A DNA stretch of 64,000 nt from Candidatus Poribacteria bacterium (GCA_012270865.1 JAAXHL010000037.1:59250-123249), one strand, 5' to 3'. Shown: positions 47,871 through 58,255, counted from the first letter of the stretch. Numbers and translations: made by a program. The notes: generated from the sequence alone by a model not told the origin.

Positions 47871-49046
47871 TTACCGCCGCGCATGCTGCGATTCTGCTGG
47901 GGCGCGGTATTCAACATCAAGATGTGGTGTCTCTAAACGGATATGCCCTTGAAGGCGCGAAGTCAAACAACTCTCCAATGCTCCGCTTACCAACAGAGTG
48001 CGCTCTGCCGGATACGGTGCGATACCTGTCTCAAAAAGTTCCTCAATCTTGGCGATGAGACACGCGGAATAGGTAACGTTCGGGGTTGGCGTTAAGAAAA
48101 ACTGCGTAGACACCGGTACCGATTCATCCTTCAGTTTCGCGGCGAAACAGTAATCCCGGACTGCCCCGTTGAGCATCAGCAGTGTCGCTCGCAACCCGTC
48201 GTTATATTCAATGAAATAGGCGGACGGGTTCTCGACGAGTCGGTAGATTTCACCGTTACCGATCATATCCTGCGTTCTACCGTCTTCATCGGTTAAACCG
48301 CACGGCGTATCACTTCTCGAAAGTGCCGCTTCCAACAATTCCAGAGACCAGCGTCCATCTTCGCCTGCTTTCCAGACCTCCTCACCATCTATTAATTGGA
48401 CAGCAGCGACACCCGTCTCGCCCCCTTTTCGGCGTTCTGTCATACACTGCATCGCCTCCAAAGCGTGATAATCCATCGGGTCTGAACCGCCAACGCCTAC
48501 CATGAGCCCCTCTTCTATTTCACATTCCAACGGCAGATCGACATCCGGCAATCGCCACGTGACAGGCAGCGACGAACCCGCCAGCACACCAAACCCGAGG
48601 CGGTGTCCGTCGTCTACCATCTCTTTCGCTTTCTCGAAACTGTAGGAGAGGTGCTTATCGTTGAAGATAGGCACAGCACGTCCGTCTGCTTCAAAAACCT
48701 TGACGCACGCTTTGAAAAAGTCGTAGCGTGGATATAATACTTGACTTTTTTCATTGGTAGGATAATCGCCGTGTTCTCCAATCAAAAGCACCGCATCCAC
48801 AGCGAGTTCATCACCACCGCACCGCAGTGCTTCAGCAATGGTAGGATAGACGGAGAACCCGAATTCTCTGGCACGGTCTTCGCTCTGCTCTCCCTCCGGT
48901 TTCTGATCGACGTATAGAGAGACAACTTTCATATCGGGACGATGCCATCTGCCCTCTTTTGGATAGCCGACAAGAAACCGATCTGCAAAATGTTGCGCGT
49001 GTGATAGATAACGGTAGATAGTGGTAATAACAGCAATTCGTTTCAT
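47871..49046 (-). CDS. Conserved hypothetical protein (paralog of 49820..51034)
   Basis: DAVLLIGEHGDYPTNEKSQVLYPRYDFF...FNDKHLSYSFEKAKEM...GVLAGSSLPVTWR shared with paralog. Confidence 0.8.
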   Translation of the reverse strand: MKRIAVITTIYRYLSHAQHFADRFLVGYPKEGRWHRPDMKVVSLYVDQKPEGEQSEDRAREFGFSVYPTIAEALRCGGDELAVDAVLLIGEHGDYPTNEKSQVLYPRYDFFKACVKVFEADGRAVPIFNDKHLSYSFEKAKEMVDDGHRLGFGVLAGSSLPVTWRLPDVDLPLECEIEEGLMVGVGGSDPMDYHALEAMQCMTERRKGGETGVAAVQLIDGEEVWKAGEDGRWSLELLEAALSRSDTPCGLTDEDGRTQDMIGNGEIYRLVENPSAYFIEYNDGLRATLLMLNGAVRDYCFAAKLKDESVPVSTQFFLTPTPNVTYSACLIAKIEELFETGIAPYPAERTLLVSGALESCLTSRLQGHIRLETPHLDVEYRAPAESQHARR

Positions 49047-49126
49047 AATTTTTCTCTCTTATTAACGGCAGAAGAGCGTTGCTTCTTACCTTTAAGGAAT
49101 GCTAACAATAATGCTTTGATCAGAAT

Positions 49127-49753
49127 TCAGGCGGTTAGGGCATTCGCTTCTGAAGTTAGGGGCAAATTTGCGTGCATTAAGTATCCAATTGCCCCGAACA
49201 CCTTCTTTAAATCGCTTATCGCGAGCACTGTTTCATTCTGCGTAAACAGATTTGCCTCTAATTTTCCAAATTCCCAAAGCGCGCCATCCGTGACAATCCC
49301 GTAAACAGGTATTGTGTTGTCATTGTTAATTTTCTGTGCGGCAACTAAGCCAGCCAGGCACTGTCCCCATCCTACAGTGAAATCGCTTCGTTTCGCCTCA
49401 ACCACAACAATGATCGGGCTCCCCAACACTGTTTTTCCTAAGGCTGATTTTGTTGAGATGAGATAATCAGGCGTGCCACTCAGTTGTGTATCGCAAGAAA
49501 TTGATTGGTGGCTCCACAGCGTAAAAGCGTCGGCATATTCTTTGTAGACCTCTCTGAGAATTGGATAGATCACATTTTCACAACGCGCTGCTTCCGATGC
49601 AAATACGTTGATGTGCCGTTGACTAAATGTGAACTCCTCCAAAAAAGCCTCTGAGGGTTCAACGTCCGCGTACTGAATATAGTCGGCTTGCGTATATTTT
49701 ATTTTGTATGCTTCCTGAACCTGCATAATTGATTTGAAATCCGTAAATGCCAT
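49127..49753 (-). CDS. PD-(D/E)XK nuclease-like protein
   Basis: SGTPDYLISTKSALGKTVLGSPIIVVVEAKRSDFTVGWGQCLAGLVAAQ. Confidence 0.65.
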   Translation of the reverse strand: MAFTDFKSIMQVQEAYKIKYTQADYIQYADVEPSEAFLEEFTFSQRHINVFASEAARCENVIYPILREVYKEYADAFTLWSHQSISCDTQLSGTPDYLISTKSALGKTVLGSPIIVVVEAKRSDFTVGWGQCLAGLVAAQKINNDNTIPVYGIVTDGALWEFGKLEANLFTQNETVLAISDLKKVFGAIGYLMHANLPLTSEANALTA

Positions 49754-49819
49754 CTGATTATGCTCCTTTGACCGAAAACGCGATTTCCAATATTTAAAAA
49801 CTATGGCGCGCGTTTTCGG

Positions 49820-51034
49820 TCAAGTACGCCAAAAGGTTGACGCTTCCGTGGGTTGATAGGCGATGTCGAGATGCGGTGTCTCTTGTCTTGTGCTATCGGC
49901 GAAAAGGCTATCAACGCCTGCTGCAACGAGCCCTGTCGTCAAAAGCGTCCGTTCAACGGGATAGGTTGCCTCGCCTGTCAGGAACATCTGTTCAATATTG
50001 TTAACCAAGGGTGAAAAGAAGTTCGCCAACGTCGTCCGTGCGGGTGGCATCGGGAGATACATCTGCGTTGAAAGGGTTTCATCGCCTGAACCGATATATG
50101 CAGCGAAGTTGAAATCTTGGACTAATCCGTTCATCAGAATCATTGTAGATTTCAATCCGTCGTTGTGTTCATATTGATAAGCGATGGGGTCTTTCACGAC
50201 CTCCTTTAGTTCGTCTAACGTCGGAAACGGATTGTTGAACCCCGGACGTGAGGGTGTGAGCGTATGACTCCGACAAAGAGCAGTTTCAAAGAGTTCTCGC
50301 GACCAGAGCTCCGTATGATGTGCTTGCCAGAACGCGTCGCCGCGGTACGCCTGCAGCCATTTCACACCGCTCTCACCACCTTCACGTCGTTCCACCATAC
50401 ATTGCAAGGTTTCCAGCGCATGGAAATCGTAGCTATCCACACCGCCGTAGCCGACGCACACCGCCTCGGAGACCGGAACACCGAGCGGCATATCAATAGA
50501 AGGCGTGCGCCACGTAACGGGTAGCGAGGAGCCTGCCATGAATGCGAAGTCCATATCTTGGGAGATGTCGTACATCTCGCGCGCCCACTCCCAGTTCCAT
50601 GAGAGATGTTTATCGTTGAATACTGGCGCGCCGCGTCCACTGCGTTCAAACACCTCAGCCATCTGCATGAAATGTTCATAACGCGGATAGAGGCGTTGTC
50701 CCTTCTCGTTAGATGGATATTCACCGTGTTCGCCGATGAGGAGAACACCGTCAACAGCCAATTCCTCGCCACCGAGGGTGAGTGCCTCCGCGATTGTGGG
50801 GTATCCTTTCACTGTCGGGAAACGTTCCAGTCTATCGCGGCTGATGTCGTTGTCTTTGACCTGTTCGACGTGCAGAGAAACGAGGTCCATCGGTGGATAG
50901 TGGTGTCGGCTATTCCACCCGTAGCCTTCCAAGAACCGGTCAACGATATGCTGCGCGTGTGCGTATTTATGATAAATCGTCGCAATCGCAGCGATTTTAG
51001 GTCGTTTTTCCATCCTTCCTCCTTTAGATTTCAC
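49820..51034 (-). CDS. Conserved hypothetical protein (paralog of 47871..49046); start probably 51013
   Basis: DGVLLIGEHGEYPSNEKGQRLYPRYEHF...FNDKHLSWNWEWAREM...FMAGSSLPVTWR. Confidence 0.8.
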   Translation of the reverse strand: MKSKGGRMEKRPKIAAIATIYHKYAHAQHIVDRFLEGYGWNSRHHYPPMDLVSLHVEQVKDNDISRDRLERFPTVKGYPTIAEALTLGGEELAVDGVLLIGEHGEYPSNEKGQRLYPRYEHFMQMAEVFERSGRGAPVFNDKHLSWNWEWAREMYDISQDMDFAFMAGSSLPVTWRTPSIDMPLGVPVSEAVCVGYGGVDSYDFHALETLQCMVERREGGESGVKWLQAYRGDAFWQAHHTELWSRELFETALCRSHTLTPSRPGFNNPFPTLDELKEVVKDPIAYQYEHNDGLKSTMILMNGLVQDFNFAAYIGSGDETLSTQMYLPMPPARTTLANFFSPLVNNIEQMFLTGEATYPVERTLLTTGLVAAGVDSLFADSTRQETPHLDIAYQPTEASTFWRT

Positions 51035-51131
51035 GGCGGGTTCATTTAATTCTAAAATCTACCGTATTTCAGCCCTAATTAGCCTTGGCACTTCAATCGC
51101 GTTGGCAGACAGTTCAAGCATAATCGCAAGG

Positions 51132-52178
51132 TTATAGGATTGCCATTTCAACGTTATCGAAGTTGCGCCGGTAGTATTTCATATACTGTACTTTTTTTTC
51201 AAGTGCTTCTATAACGGCGGTACTGAAATTTACTTTTTCAAATTTTTGCGCACTCCCTAACCCCCCCGGACTGAACACGTTAATTTCCATAAGTTTGTTA
51301 CCTACGATGTCCAATCCTACTAAGAACATTCCGTCTTGCACTAATTTGGGACGAACCATTTCAACGAGTTCTAAAGCCGTATCGGTAATTTCTGCCTGCT
51401 GAATTCGTCCACCGGCGTGAATGTTACTTCTCATGTCGGCACCCCTACGAACACGGTTGAAGGCTGCGTACCTGCGACGATAACGCAACGGTTTACCATT
51501 AAGGACAAATAGACGCATGTCGCCTGCAGCAGCGGCAGGTAGGTACTCTTGAGCGATTACATATCCATCCCGGCTCACAGCGTCAATCATCTGATTGAGA
51601 TTAGGAAGGTCATCAGGTCTAAGCAGGAATACATTTTGTCCACCCGAACCTTGAAGTGGTTTGAGAACAATGGTTCCACCTTGTTCTTTCGCAAAAGTTT
51701 TAATTTCGCAATGGCTCCTTGTGATAAGCGTTCTCGGTCGGACTTCTTCAGGAAAATTTTGGAAGTACATTTTGTTGAGTGCTTTTGCAAGTCCATTGGG
51801 ATCGTTGAGGACAATTACACCATGCCGCATTGCGACTCTTCCAAAGATAAGCCCGGCGTTTTGTGCCCAAGGTCTATGAATTGCATCGTCTGTGGGGTTA
51901 TTACGTAGCAACAAAATATCCAGTTCATCAACGGTAATACGTTCTAATTTTGCCCGGTCACTTTGTAAATCTTTAAAATAAGTTGTATGTGATTTGTAAT
52001 TTCTGCGGGGTGCCATACGCGCTACAGCTCGGATATATTCATCTGCATCATAAGATAGATCTCCTACTGCTATCATCCATGCTTCGTGTCCCATGTTAGT
52101 CGCCTGCATTGCCATCCGAATTGTTGTGTACCCAGCTTGTTCAGTCTTCATGTCATTGACGACAAATCCAATTTTCAT
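51132..52178 (-). CDS. ATP-grasp protein, glutathione synthetase/RimK-like
   Basis: KIGFVVNDMKTEQAGYTTIRMA; GGTIVLKPLQGSGGQNVFLL; AAGDMRLFVLNGKPLRYRRRYA; LDIVGNKLMEINVFSPGGL. Confidence 0.88.
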   Translation of the reverse strand: MKIGFVVNDMKTEQAGYTTIRMAMQATNMGHEAWMIAVGDLSYDADEYIRAVARMAPRRNYKSHTTYFKDLQSDRAKLERITVDELDILLLRNNPTDDAIHRPWAQNAGLIFGRVAMRHGVIVLNDPNGLAKALNKMYFQNFPEEVRPRTLITRSHCEIKTFAKEQGGTIVLKPLQGSGGQNVFLLRPDDLPNLNQMIDAVSRDGYVIAQEYLPAAAAGDMRLFVLNGKPLRYRRRYAAFNRVRRGADMRSNIHAGGRIQQAEITDTALELVEMVRPKLVQDGMFLVGLDIVGNKLMEINVFSPGGLGSAQKFEKVNFSTAVIEALEKKVQYMKYYRRNFDNVEMAIL

Positions 52179-52600
52179 ATCGCTCCTCTTGATAATATTG
52201 TAGACTGATGTTTTTTGTGCAGTGTATCTAATTTTTTACGAAATAAGTCGTTTTGGACTTGCAAAAAGTGAGAAAAAAGTGCGATAAACCCTTGAAAATA
52301 AAGGGTTTTCATGCATATAATATAAATAAAAAAATAGGGGGTTACAGCCCGCTTATTGAAACCTGAAGGTAGAGTTGATTTTTGCGGATTCACACTTATC
52401 TGATTATTGTATCAGAATCTAAGAGAAAAAAGCAACCCGTTTTAAGAAATAGGCCAGGACGATTTAGTTTTCGGTTTTTCGTCCAATTTTAGACATCCAG
52501 ACCCGGTAGGTGCGGTTGGGAAACTACACCGGGACGCGATTAGGAGATTTCGCCTAATGGACTGGTATGATAGCGATACAGAGATCACTTTTCTGGGCAG

Positions 52601-53116
52601 CTAAAATTCAAAGATAGAAAAGATTGGTAAATTCCCGATCTTTTCTCGCCCGTTGAGTTCGGTAAGTTCTATTAAGAGGGCAATGCCTACAATGTCTCCA
52701 CCGAGTTTTTCAACAAGTTCAATGGTTGCAGCAAGGGTTCCACCGGTTGCCAAGAGATCATCGCATAAAAGTACGCGGCTATCTTTTGGGAAAGCGTCTT
52801 GATGAATAGTTAGTGTGTCGTTTCCGTATTCAAGGTCGTAGGTCACTTGATATGTGTCGTAGGGTAACTTCCCTTTTTTGCGTATAGGAGCAAAGCCTGC
52901 CCCCATCCGATACGCAAGAGCAGAAGCGAAAATGAACCCTCTTGCTTCGGGCCCTGCGATTACGTCAACGGCTGCATCTTTATAATGGTTTGCGTAGACC
53001 TCAATTACAGCGTTGAAGACAGGCGCATTTCCTAAAAGTGGTGTAATATCTTTAAACATAATTCCAGGTTTGGGATAATCGGGTATAGTTCGGATAAATT
53101 TTGATAATTCGTTCAT
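52601..53116 (-). CDS. apt: Adenine phosphoribosyltransferase
   Basis: IRTIPDYPKPGIMFKDITPLL; VIAGPEARGFIFASALAYRMGAGFAPIRKKGKLP; VLLCDDLLATGGTLAA. Confidence 0.96.
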   Translation of the reverse strand: MNELSKFIRTIPDYPKPGIMFKDITPLLGNAPVFNAVIEVYANHYKDAAVDVIAGPEARGFIFASALAYRMGAGFAPIRKKGKLPYDTYQVTYDLEYGNDTLTIHQDAFPKDSRVLLCDDLLATGGTLAATIELVEKLGGDIVGIALLIELTELNGREKIGNLPIFSIFEF

Positions 53117-53296
53117 AACCTTATAAAACCTCTTGTTATTTTTATATGGAAATTAGTAGTTTCGGACTTACGATAATACCGGTTTTGTTCTGAACATAAC
53201 CTGTTCTTACCATCAAAGGCAATGGAACTCGTAGTTTTATGCTCTTAGATCTGACGAAAGCATTCCTTCCGTGGCAATGACATCAAGAATCTATAT

Positions 53297-53788
53297 CTAC
53301 GGTGACGGTATTGTGGAATCGGCATTTAGCGGTCTTTCAATAAGCACCACTGGTGCCTGACAGCAGTCGCAATTCCCGGGTGCAACTGTGCGGATATAAC
53401 ATGTGTCGCAGTAGTAGTAGAGATCGTGGAGAACGCCGTCACGGACAGACAGAAAACGGGTTACCTCCAGCAACTGCGTTTTCGGGAAGACCCGACCCTT
53501 GATGACCAAGTCCTTTTCATGCAATCGCTCGTCAACAAAGAGTGCCTCGGCTAACGATGTCCGTAGGAGCGTGTAGTATTCGCCTTTCTCGGTCTTGATG
53601 CCATATAGATGCGTGTGATTACCGAAGAGTTCTACGTTATAGTGTGTATGCATCTCCTCCGCTAAGCAGACGACTTTGCCACTGAGTTCCACATTTTTCG
53701 GTTCAGGCTTTTCGGCTGGCGGTTTCGCACCAACCATCAGTAGGACGAGAATAATGAACAGTGGTGATAACCGTTTGAAACTACGCAT
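53297..53788 (-). CDS. Secreted hypothetical protein with Cys pairs
   Basis: Signal peptide from ATG 53788; CDTCYIRTVAPGNCDCCQAPV; start overlaps the end of the PhyH gene. Confidence 0.65.
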   Translation of the reverse strand: MRSFKRLSPLFIILVLLMVGAKPPAEKPEPKNVELSGKVVCLAEEMHTHYNVELFGNHTHLYGIKTEKGEYYTLLRTSLAEALFVDERLHEKDLVIKGRVFPKTQLLEVTRFLSVRDGVLHDLYYYCDTCYIRTVAPGNCDCCQAPVVLIERPLNADSTIPSP

Positions 53789-54662
53789 CGTTTTCCTCCT
53801 TTGCCCAGCGATTTGGACCGGGACCGGGTTGATGTTCATCACGAATGCGCTTGAATTCTTCAGGTGTGGTAACAATATCTTCGGGGTGCAGTCGGCTCCG
53901 AGCAAGGAAACCGGCTTCCGGTTGATAGCCGGTCGGTTTCGCCGCATCCTGATACCGTGAATCAACGCTCCATCTGACTTGGTTGCTGATATTGGGGATG
54001 GAGCGATGCGGTGTTAGGTTGGTCAGCAGCAGGACACTGCCGAACTTGACAGGAACGACTACCGGTTCAACTTCGGGCAATGCCTCATCTGGTATTTCAA
54101 GATAAAAACGTTCAGAGTGCCGATGTCGGAAAACACCCTTTTGATGGACACGCGGGATGACTTCCATGCATCCGTTCTCAACGGTCGCATCTATTAGCGG
54201 AATCCAGATCGTGAGTTGTAAGACTGTGTCGCATTTAGGTTCCATATAACCCGCATCCTGATGCCACGGGACGAGGGTACGATCGTGTTCGGGGAGTTTC
54301 GGACGGACGCGGTATGCCGGGTGACACATAATCTCCGGTCCGACGAGTGATTCGGCGATGTTGAGAAGCTTCGGATTAATGAGCAGATCGAAGAGTGCTG
54401 GACCCGTGTGTGCGCCGCTAAACACCTTCTGAAATACGACTGGCGATTGCTCCGTAATTTTTGCCAAACGGGTATCAAACCCTTCCGTTTTGAATTCGGA
54501 ATCAATCTCACCTTTTGCGTGGAGTTCCGATGCACCCGTATCAACAATTTCTTTAAACTCCTCAATCAATGGGTTTAGATCGTCTGGCGAAAGCGCATCT
54601 TCAATCAACAAATAGCCGTTTTCATTAAAATTTTGGATTTGGGAATCAGTTAATACTTTCAT
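53781..54662 (-). CDS. Phytanoyl-CoA dioxygenase family protein
   Basis: MKVLTDSQIQNFNENGYLLIEDALSPDDL; PWHQDAGYMEPKCDTVLQLTIWIPLIDATVENGCMEVIPRVHQKG; LTPHRSIPNIS. Confidence 0.92.
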   Translation of the reverse strand: MKVLTDSQIQNFNENGYLLIEDALSPDDLNPLIEEFKEIVDTGASELHAKGEIDSEFKTEGFDTRLAKITEQSPVVFQKVFSGAHTGPALFDLLINPKLLNIAESLVGPEIMCHPAYRVRPKLPEHDRTLVPWHQDAGYMEPKCDTVLQLTIWIPLIDATVENGCMEVIPRVHQKGVFRHRHSERFYLEIPDEALPEVEPVVVPVKFGSVLLLTNLTPHRSIPNISNQVRWSVDSRYQDAAKPTGYQPEAGFLARSRLHPEDIVTTPEEFKRIRDEHQPGPGPNRWAKEENDA

Positions 54663-54670
54663 AACGCCTC

Positions 54671-55090
54671 TCATATTTGGACAAGTTCAATTAGAATGCC
54701 ATCGGGGTCTGGGGCACACGCAACACCCGCAGCATCTGGCGCGCTTATCGGTTCAGATAGAAATTCAACACCGTTTTGTTTCAGGTTTTCGACAGTCTGC
54801 TGCATATCGTCCACAAAAAAGGTAAGCCAACGGACACCTGCTGAGAATTCATCTGTCGGTTTCGGCGGTGGCGATTCGATCTCCATCAGCTTGATGAGCG
54901 TGTTGCCTGCCTTAAGCCGAACCTGCCGAAATCCGGTCGGTGCAAGTCCTACGTCGCGGGCAAGAGCGTCCGGTATTTCTAAGTCCAACACAATCTCAAA
55001 ACCCAACTTGTTGTGATAGAAGTCCAGCGATGCCGCAAAATCGCTACAGGTAATAGCGATGTCAACAGTCGGATGTGATAAATTTAGCAC
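54671..55090 (-). CDS. VOC (glyoxalase/bleomycin resistance) family protein
   Basis: TVDIAITCSDFAASLDFYHNKLGFEIVLDLEIPD; GVACAPDPDGILIELVQI. Confidence 0.9.
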   Translation of the reverse strand: MLNLSHPTVDIAITCSDFAASLDFYHNKLGFEIVLDLEIPDALARDVGLAPTGFRQVRLKAGNTLIKLMEIESPPPKPTDEFSAGVRWLTFFVDDMQQTVENLKQNGVEFLSEPISAPDAAGVACAPDPDGILIELVQI

Positions 55091-55096
55091 GGGTTT

Positions 55097-56944
55097 TTAA
55101 CCTCCTGTGAGAACGAAGATCGCTTCTCGAAATTGACCAAGCGGACGTGCGTTATAGGTGATGTCTACGGGGATAACAACTCGCCCTGATGCTGTGTAGG
55201 GGTTGGGTAACCCAAACCCTACTGGGATCGGAATAGAAAAACCGAAGCCTCCGGATGCCCTCGGTGGAATTGTTGTCTCTGCGGGAGCGATTTCCATACC
55301 CCATGATGTGGGAAGCACTGGTTGCGCGGTTGCTGTGCGCGGTTTGTATGAATGGTTCGTTACCTCTACACGCAATTGTGCCGTTCCGCCGGGTGCAACT
55401 TCTTGTTCATAAGGATAGCAGCATATCCAGTGTTCATCCATTCCATAGTTGGCGTGGTCCCAAGGGAAGAGTTCGGTATAGCATTTTTCACGTTCAGCGA
55501 GTGTGTCGAGCATGCACGCAATTTCGGCATCAGTAAAATCAAACGCCGGATCGACATGGCAGTTAAAAATATGCGTCGGCTTGAGTTCCTGAATTAGACG
55601 CAGACATTTTTCGTAGCCGACATCCGCACCGAGCAGATTCCGATTGCCGGAGCAGTAGTCGTCAATCCCTGCCATTGTGAAAGAATCGCCGGAAAAGAAC
55701 ATCCGCACACCGTGTCCTTCAACGAGCAACCCACCGTGATAATAGGTTTGACCGGGAAAATGGTATGCTGTCATCGTGAACTCATTCCACTGCCACGAAT
55801 CGCTGTCATGCGTGATGCGATCCACCCGCGTAACAGAAGGCGAAATACACGGCAGCCGGAAGCCGATCGGATTCGTGATGACTTGTGCAACAACCCTATC
55901 GGTGATCGTTTCACACGGAAAAGTCTCCTGAAATTCAGGGATCGCGTTAACATGGTCGTCGTGGTAGTGCGTTACCCAGAATTGCGTGACTTCCGAAACT
56001 TCGCCGTCTGCTTGTAGTTGTTGAATCTGTTTGATGACATTCGGCGAACCACAATCCATCACAAACGTTTCACCTGTCTCGGAGATAATCAGCCACGTTG
56101 TGCCGAAATGGCGTAGGAATTCGGGTGGCGGTTTGCCCTCTCGGATCGGCATGTGTCCAGGGTGTCCTTCAAACTCGGCAAAGAGTTGTGGAAAGTAGTG
56201 TCGGAGTGCGGAGATTGACACATATTTATCGTAGCAGTATGTCAACCGTTCTAAAAGCGCGTCAATTGCCTTATCAGGGTCGTTCATCACAACGCCGTGG
56301 GTCGGGATAAGCGCAGTCGGTGATGCCTGACGCACCTTTTCGAGACTCCCCTTGAGTTCATCGCGCGCACCGAGAAACCCGTGATAGTCGCTGGTCTGCT
56401 GTCCTTTCTGTAGGCTATAGAGTTCCCATAACTGACCTTCATCGTAGATGAGATCGCCGGTAAAGGCGAAGCGTTTGCCATCAACATCAATGAGGTAGGT
56501 GACACTGCCATCGGTGTGTCCCGGTGTTTCGAGGACTGTCAGCGATGCTGAACCCCACGCAATCTGCGCACCCTCGGTATACGTATCTGTCACGCGGATA
56601 GCGTCGGCACGCATCAGGTTGTGTGGATGGTAGTTGTAGAGGTGCCATCGGTACTGTGGATCGTTCCAAAAGGTTTCAACTTCGGCAAACCAAGGAGCCT
56701 CTTTTGCTGGCACCCCAACACGGATATTCTCAGCTATCGGGAAGCCGGGTGTGTTATCGCGATGGTGGTGCGTAAAGAGGAGCAGCTCAGCGTTTGTGAT
56801 ACCGAGTTCTGTGAGTGTCGTATTGAAAGTTGGATCACCTGGATCAATGAGGAGCGCGTGGTCTCCATCACGGAGAATACCTGTGTTCACATGTCCGTGA
56901 TGGACGTATAGGTGTTCGCTGAGTTTAGAAAAGTTGGGTTTCAT
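55097..56944 (-). CDS. MBL-fold metallohydrolase with two metallo-beta-lactamase-like domains
   Basis: LLFTHHHRDNTPG, ETPGHTDGSVTYL (domain 1); VTHYHDDHVNAIPEF, FPGQTYYHGGLL, FSGDSF (domain 2). Confidence 0.9.
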   Translation of the reverse strand: MKPNFSKLSEHLYVHHGHVNTGILRDGDHALLIDPGDPTFNTTLTELGITNAELLLFTHHHRDNTPGFPIAENIRVGVPAKEAPWFAEVETFWNDPQYRWHLYNYHPHNLMRADAIRVTDTYTEGAQIAWGSASLTVLETPGHTDGSVTYLIDVDGKRFAFTGDLIYDEGQLWELYSLQKGQQTSDYHGFLGARDELKGSLEKVRQASPTALIPTHGVVMNDPDKAIDALLERLTYCYDKYVSISALRHYFPQLFAEFEGHPGHMPIREGKPPPEFLRHFGTTWLIISETGETFVMDCGSPNVIKQIQQLQADGEVSEVTQFWVTHYHDDHVNAIPEFQETFPCETITDRVVAQVITNPIGFRLPCISPSVTRVDRITHDSDSWQWNEFTMTAYHFPGQTYYHGGLLVEGHGVRMFFSGDSFTMAGIDDYCSGNRNLLGADVGYEKCLRLIQELKPTHIFNCHVDPAFDFTDAEIACMLDTLAEREKCYTELFPWDHANYGMDEHWICCYPYEQEVAPGGTAQLRVEVTNHSYKPRTATAQPVLPTSWGMEIAPAETTIPPRASGGFGFSIPIPVGFGLPNPYTASGRVVIPVDITYNARPLGQFREAIFVLTGG

Positions 56945-56947
56945 TTT

Positions 56948-58225
56948 TTAATGAGCCTCTGGTGTGGAATCTGGCAAAGACAAACCGTCCTTCTCAAGGA
57001 TTGCCATGCGTGCGGCTTTCGGATGCTCGGCAGGCTTCCATTTTCCTATTTCCCCACCCCAAGCCCAATCAGACATGATAACGAGATCTCTTTGATCTTC
57101 TTCCCAGCGTTGATCTTCATCTTCAAAGCCTAACAACTTAAGAAAAATAGGTGGTTCACTCATAAACCGATCATCTTCATCGTCCTGTTTCCAGTTGGTA
57201 TATGCAAAGGGTTCCCCAGTGTCCCACTGCCACTCGCCCTCTTTTACAACATCTGTTAAACCGATCCAATAGGGACCGGTTCCGAAGACGGCTTCGAGCC
57301 ATATCTGTTCTGCCTCGCTCGTAATCGTAACCAGATGTGCCTCTTCATCATCAGCTTTGGCTTGCGCATCTTCTCGGTCCTCGCAGTCAATCCATTTGTA
57401 TGCATGTCCGTTTGCTGGATTTATGATCCATACCCCCGGAACATAAGCGATATTTAATGGGTGAAACAGATGTCGCCTTTTGGGTTCCTCAGACGGCGAT
57501 TCGGAAAAATCGGTGGCATTGCCATCAAGGGTCAATACGACACCTTCGTGCGGTTCACCCACTTCAACGATAAAAGGCACCGATGCTGCGGAAAGCCCGA
57601 GATGGTTAAGGGACAGCATGTAGATTCCGGGGGTGTTTGTCATGTGTACAAAGTTTCCATCTGCATCCGTCTGAAAGGAACGGTTGAAGCCAAAACCGCC
57701 TGTTCCATCTATCCCTAAAGGATCAATGTTAACTTTAATGGACGTGTTCGCAAGCGGTTCACCGTTTTTGAAAACGATTCTGCCTCGAACAATCAATTGA
57801 CGTTCCATGATAACTTCTACGTCCTTGATATCGGTCCCGGGTTCAATACCAAAAGTAGCACTCCGAGAGGAATCATGCAAGAAGCTTGGATAGAATGTCA
57901 GGCTCCCGAACTTAATCGCTCGGACCTGAGTGTGGTTTGAACGAAACGAACCCTTTGCCATCATCGGATTACGAAGTACACTCAGTCCGGTTTGGCTTGG
58001 CGTGACTTTGTCGAAAACGAACCGTCCTTCTGAATCGGTTTCCGCTGCTGATATTTGCAGCATCATCGTTGCGCCGACAACTGCTTCGCCTTCCGCAGTG
58101 ATAACACGCCCGGACAACGTTGTAGGTTTCTCCTCAGCGTTCCCGTGAGATGCGAAGGCAAAACTCAACACAATGAGCCCTGTTAGCAACTTAAAGGTGT
58201 GTTGTGTGAAACGAAAACCTGTCAT
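56948..58225 (-). CDS. Secreted protein: carboxypeptidase-regulatory-like + C-type-lectin-like domain (paralog 1)
   Basis: TLSGRVITAEGEAVVGATMML; HAYKWIDCEDREDAQAKADDEEAHLVTITSEAEQIWLEAVFGTGPYWIGLTDVVKEGEWQWDTGEPFAYTNW. Confidence 0.85.
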   Translation of the reverse strand: MTGFRFTQHTFKLLTGLIVLSFAFASHGNAEEKPTTLSGRVITAEGEAVVGATMMLQISAAETDSEGRFVFDKVTPSQTGLSVLRNPMMAKGSFRSNHTQVRAIKFGSLTFYPSFLHDSSRSATFGIEPGTDIKDVEVIMERQLIVRGRIVFKNGEPLANTSIKVNIDPLGIDGTGGFGFNRSFQTDADGNFVHMTNTPGIYMLSLNHLGLSAASVPFIVEVGEPHEGVVLTLDGNATDFSESPSEEPKRRHLFHPLNIAYVPGVWIINPANGHAYKWIDCEDREDAQAKADDEEAHLVTITSEAEQIWLEAVFGTGPYWIGLTDVVKEGEWQWDTGEPFAYTNWKQDDEDDRFMSEPPIFLKLLGFEDEDQRWEEDQRDLVIMSDWAWGGEIGKWKPAEHPKAARMAILEKDGLSLPDSTPEAH

Positions 58226-58255
58226 AACGAATATTCCCTTATAGCGTAGGCGTGG

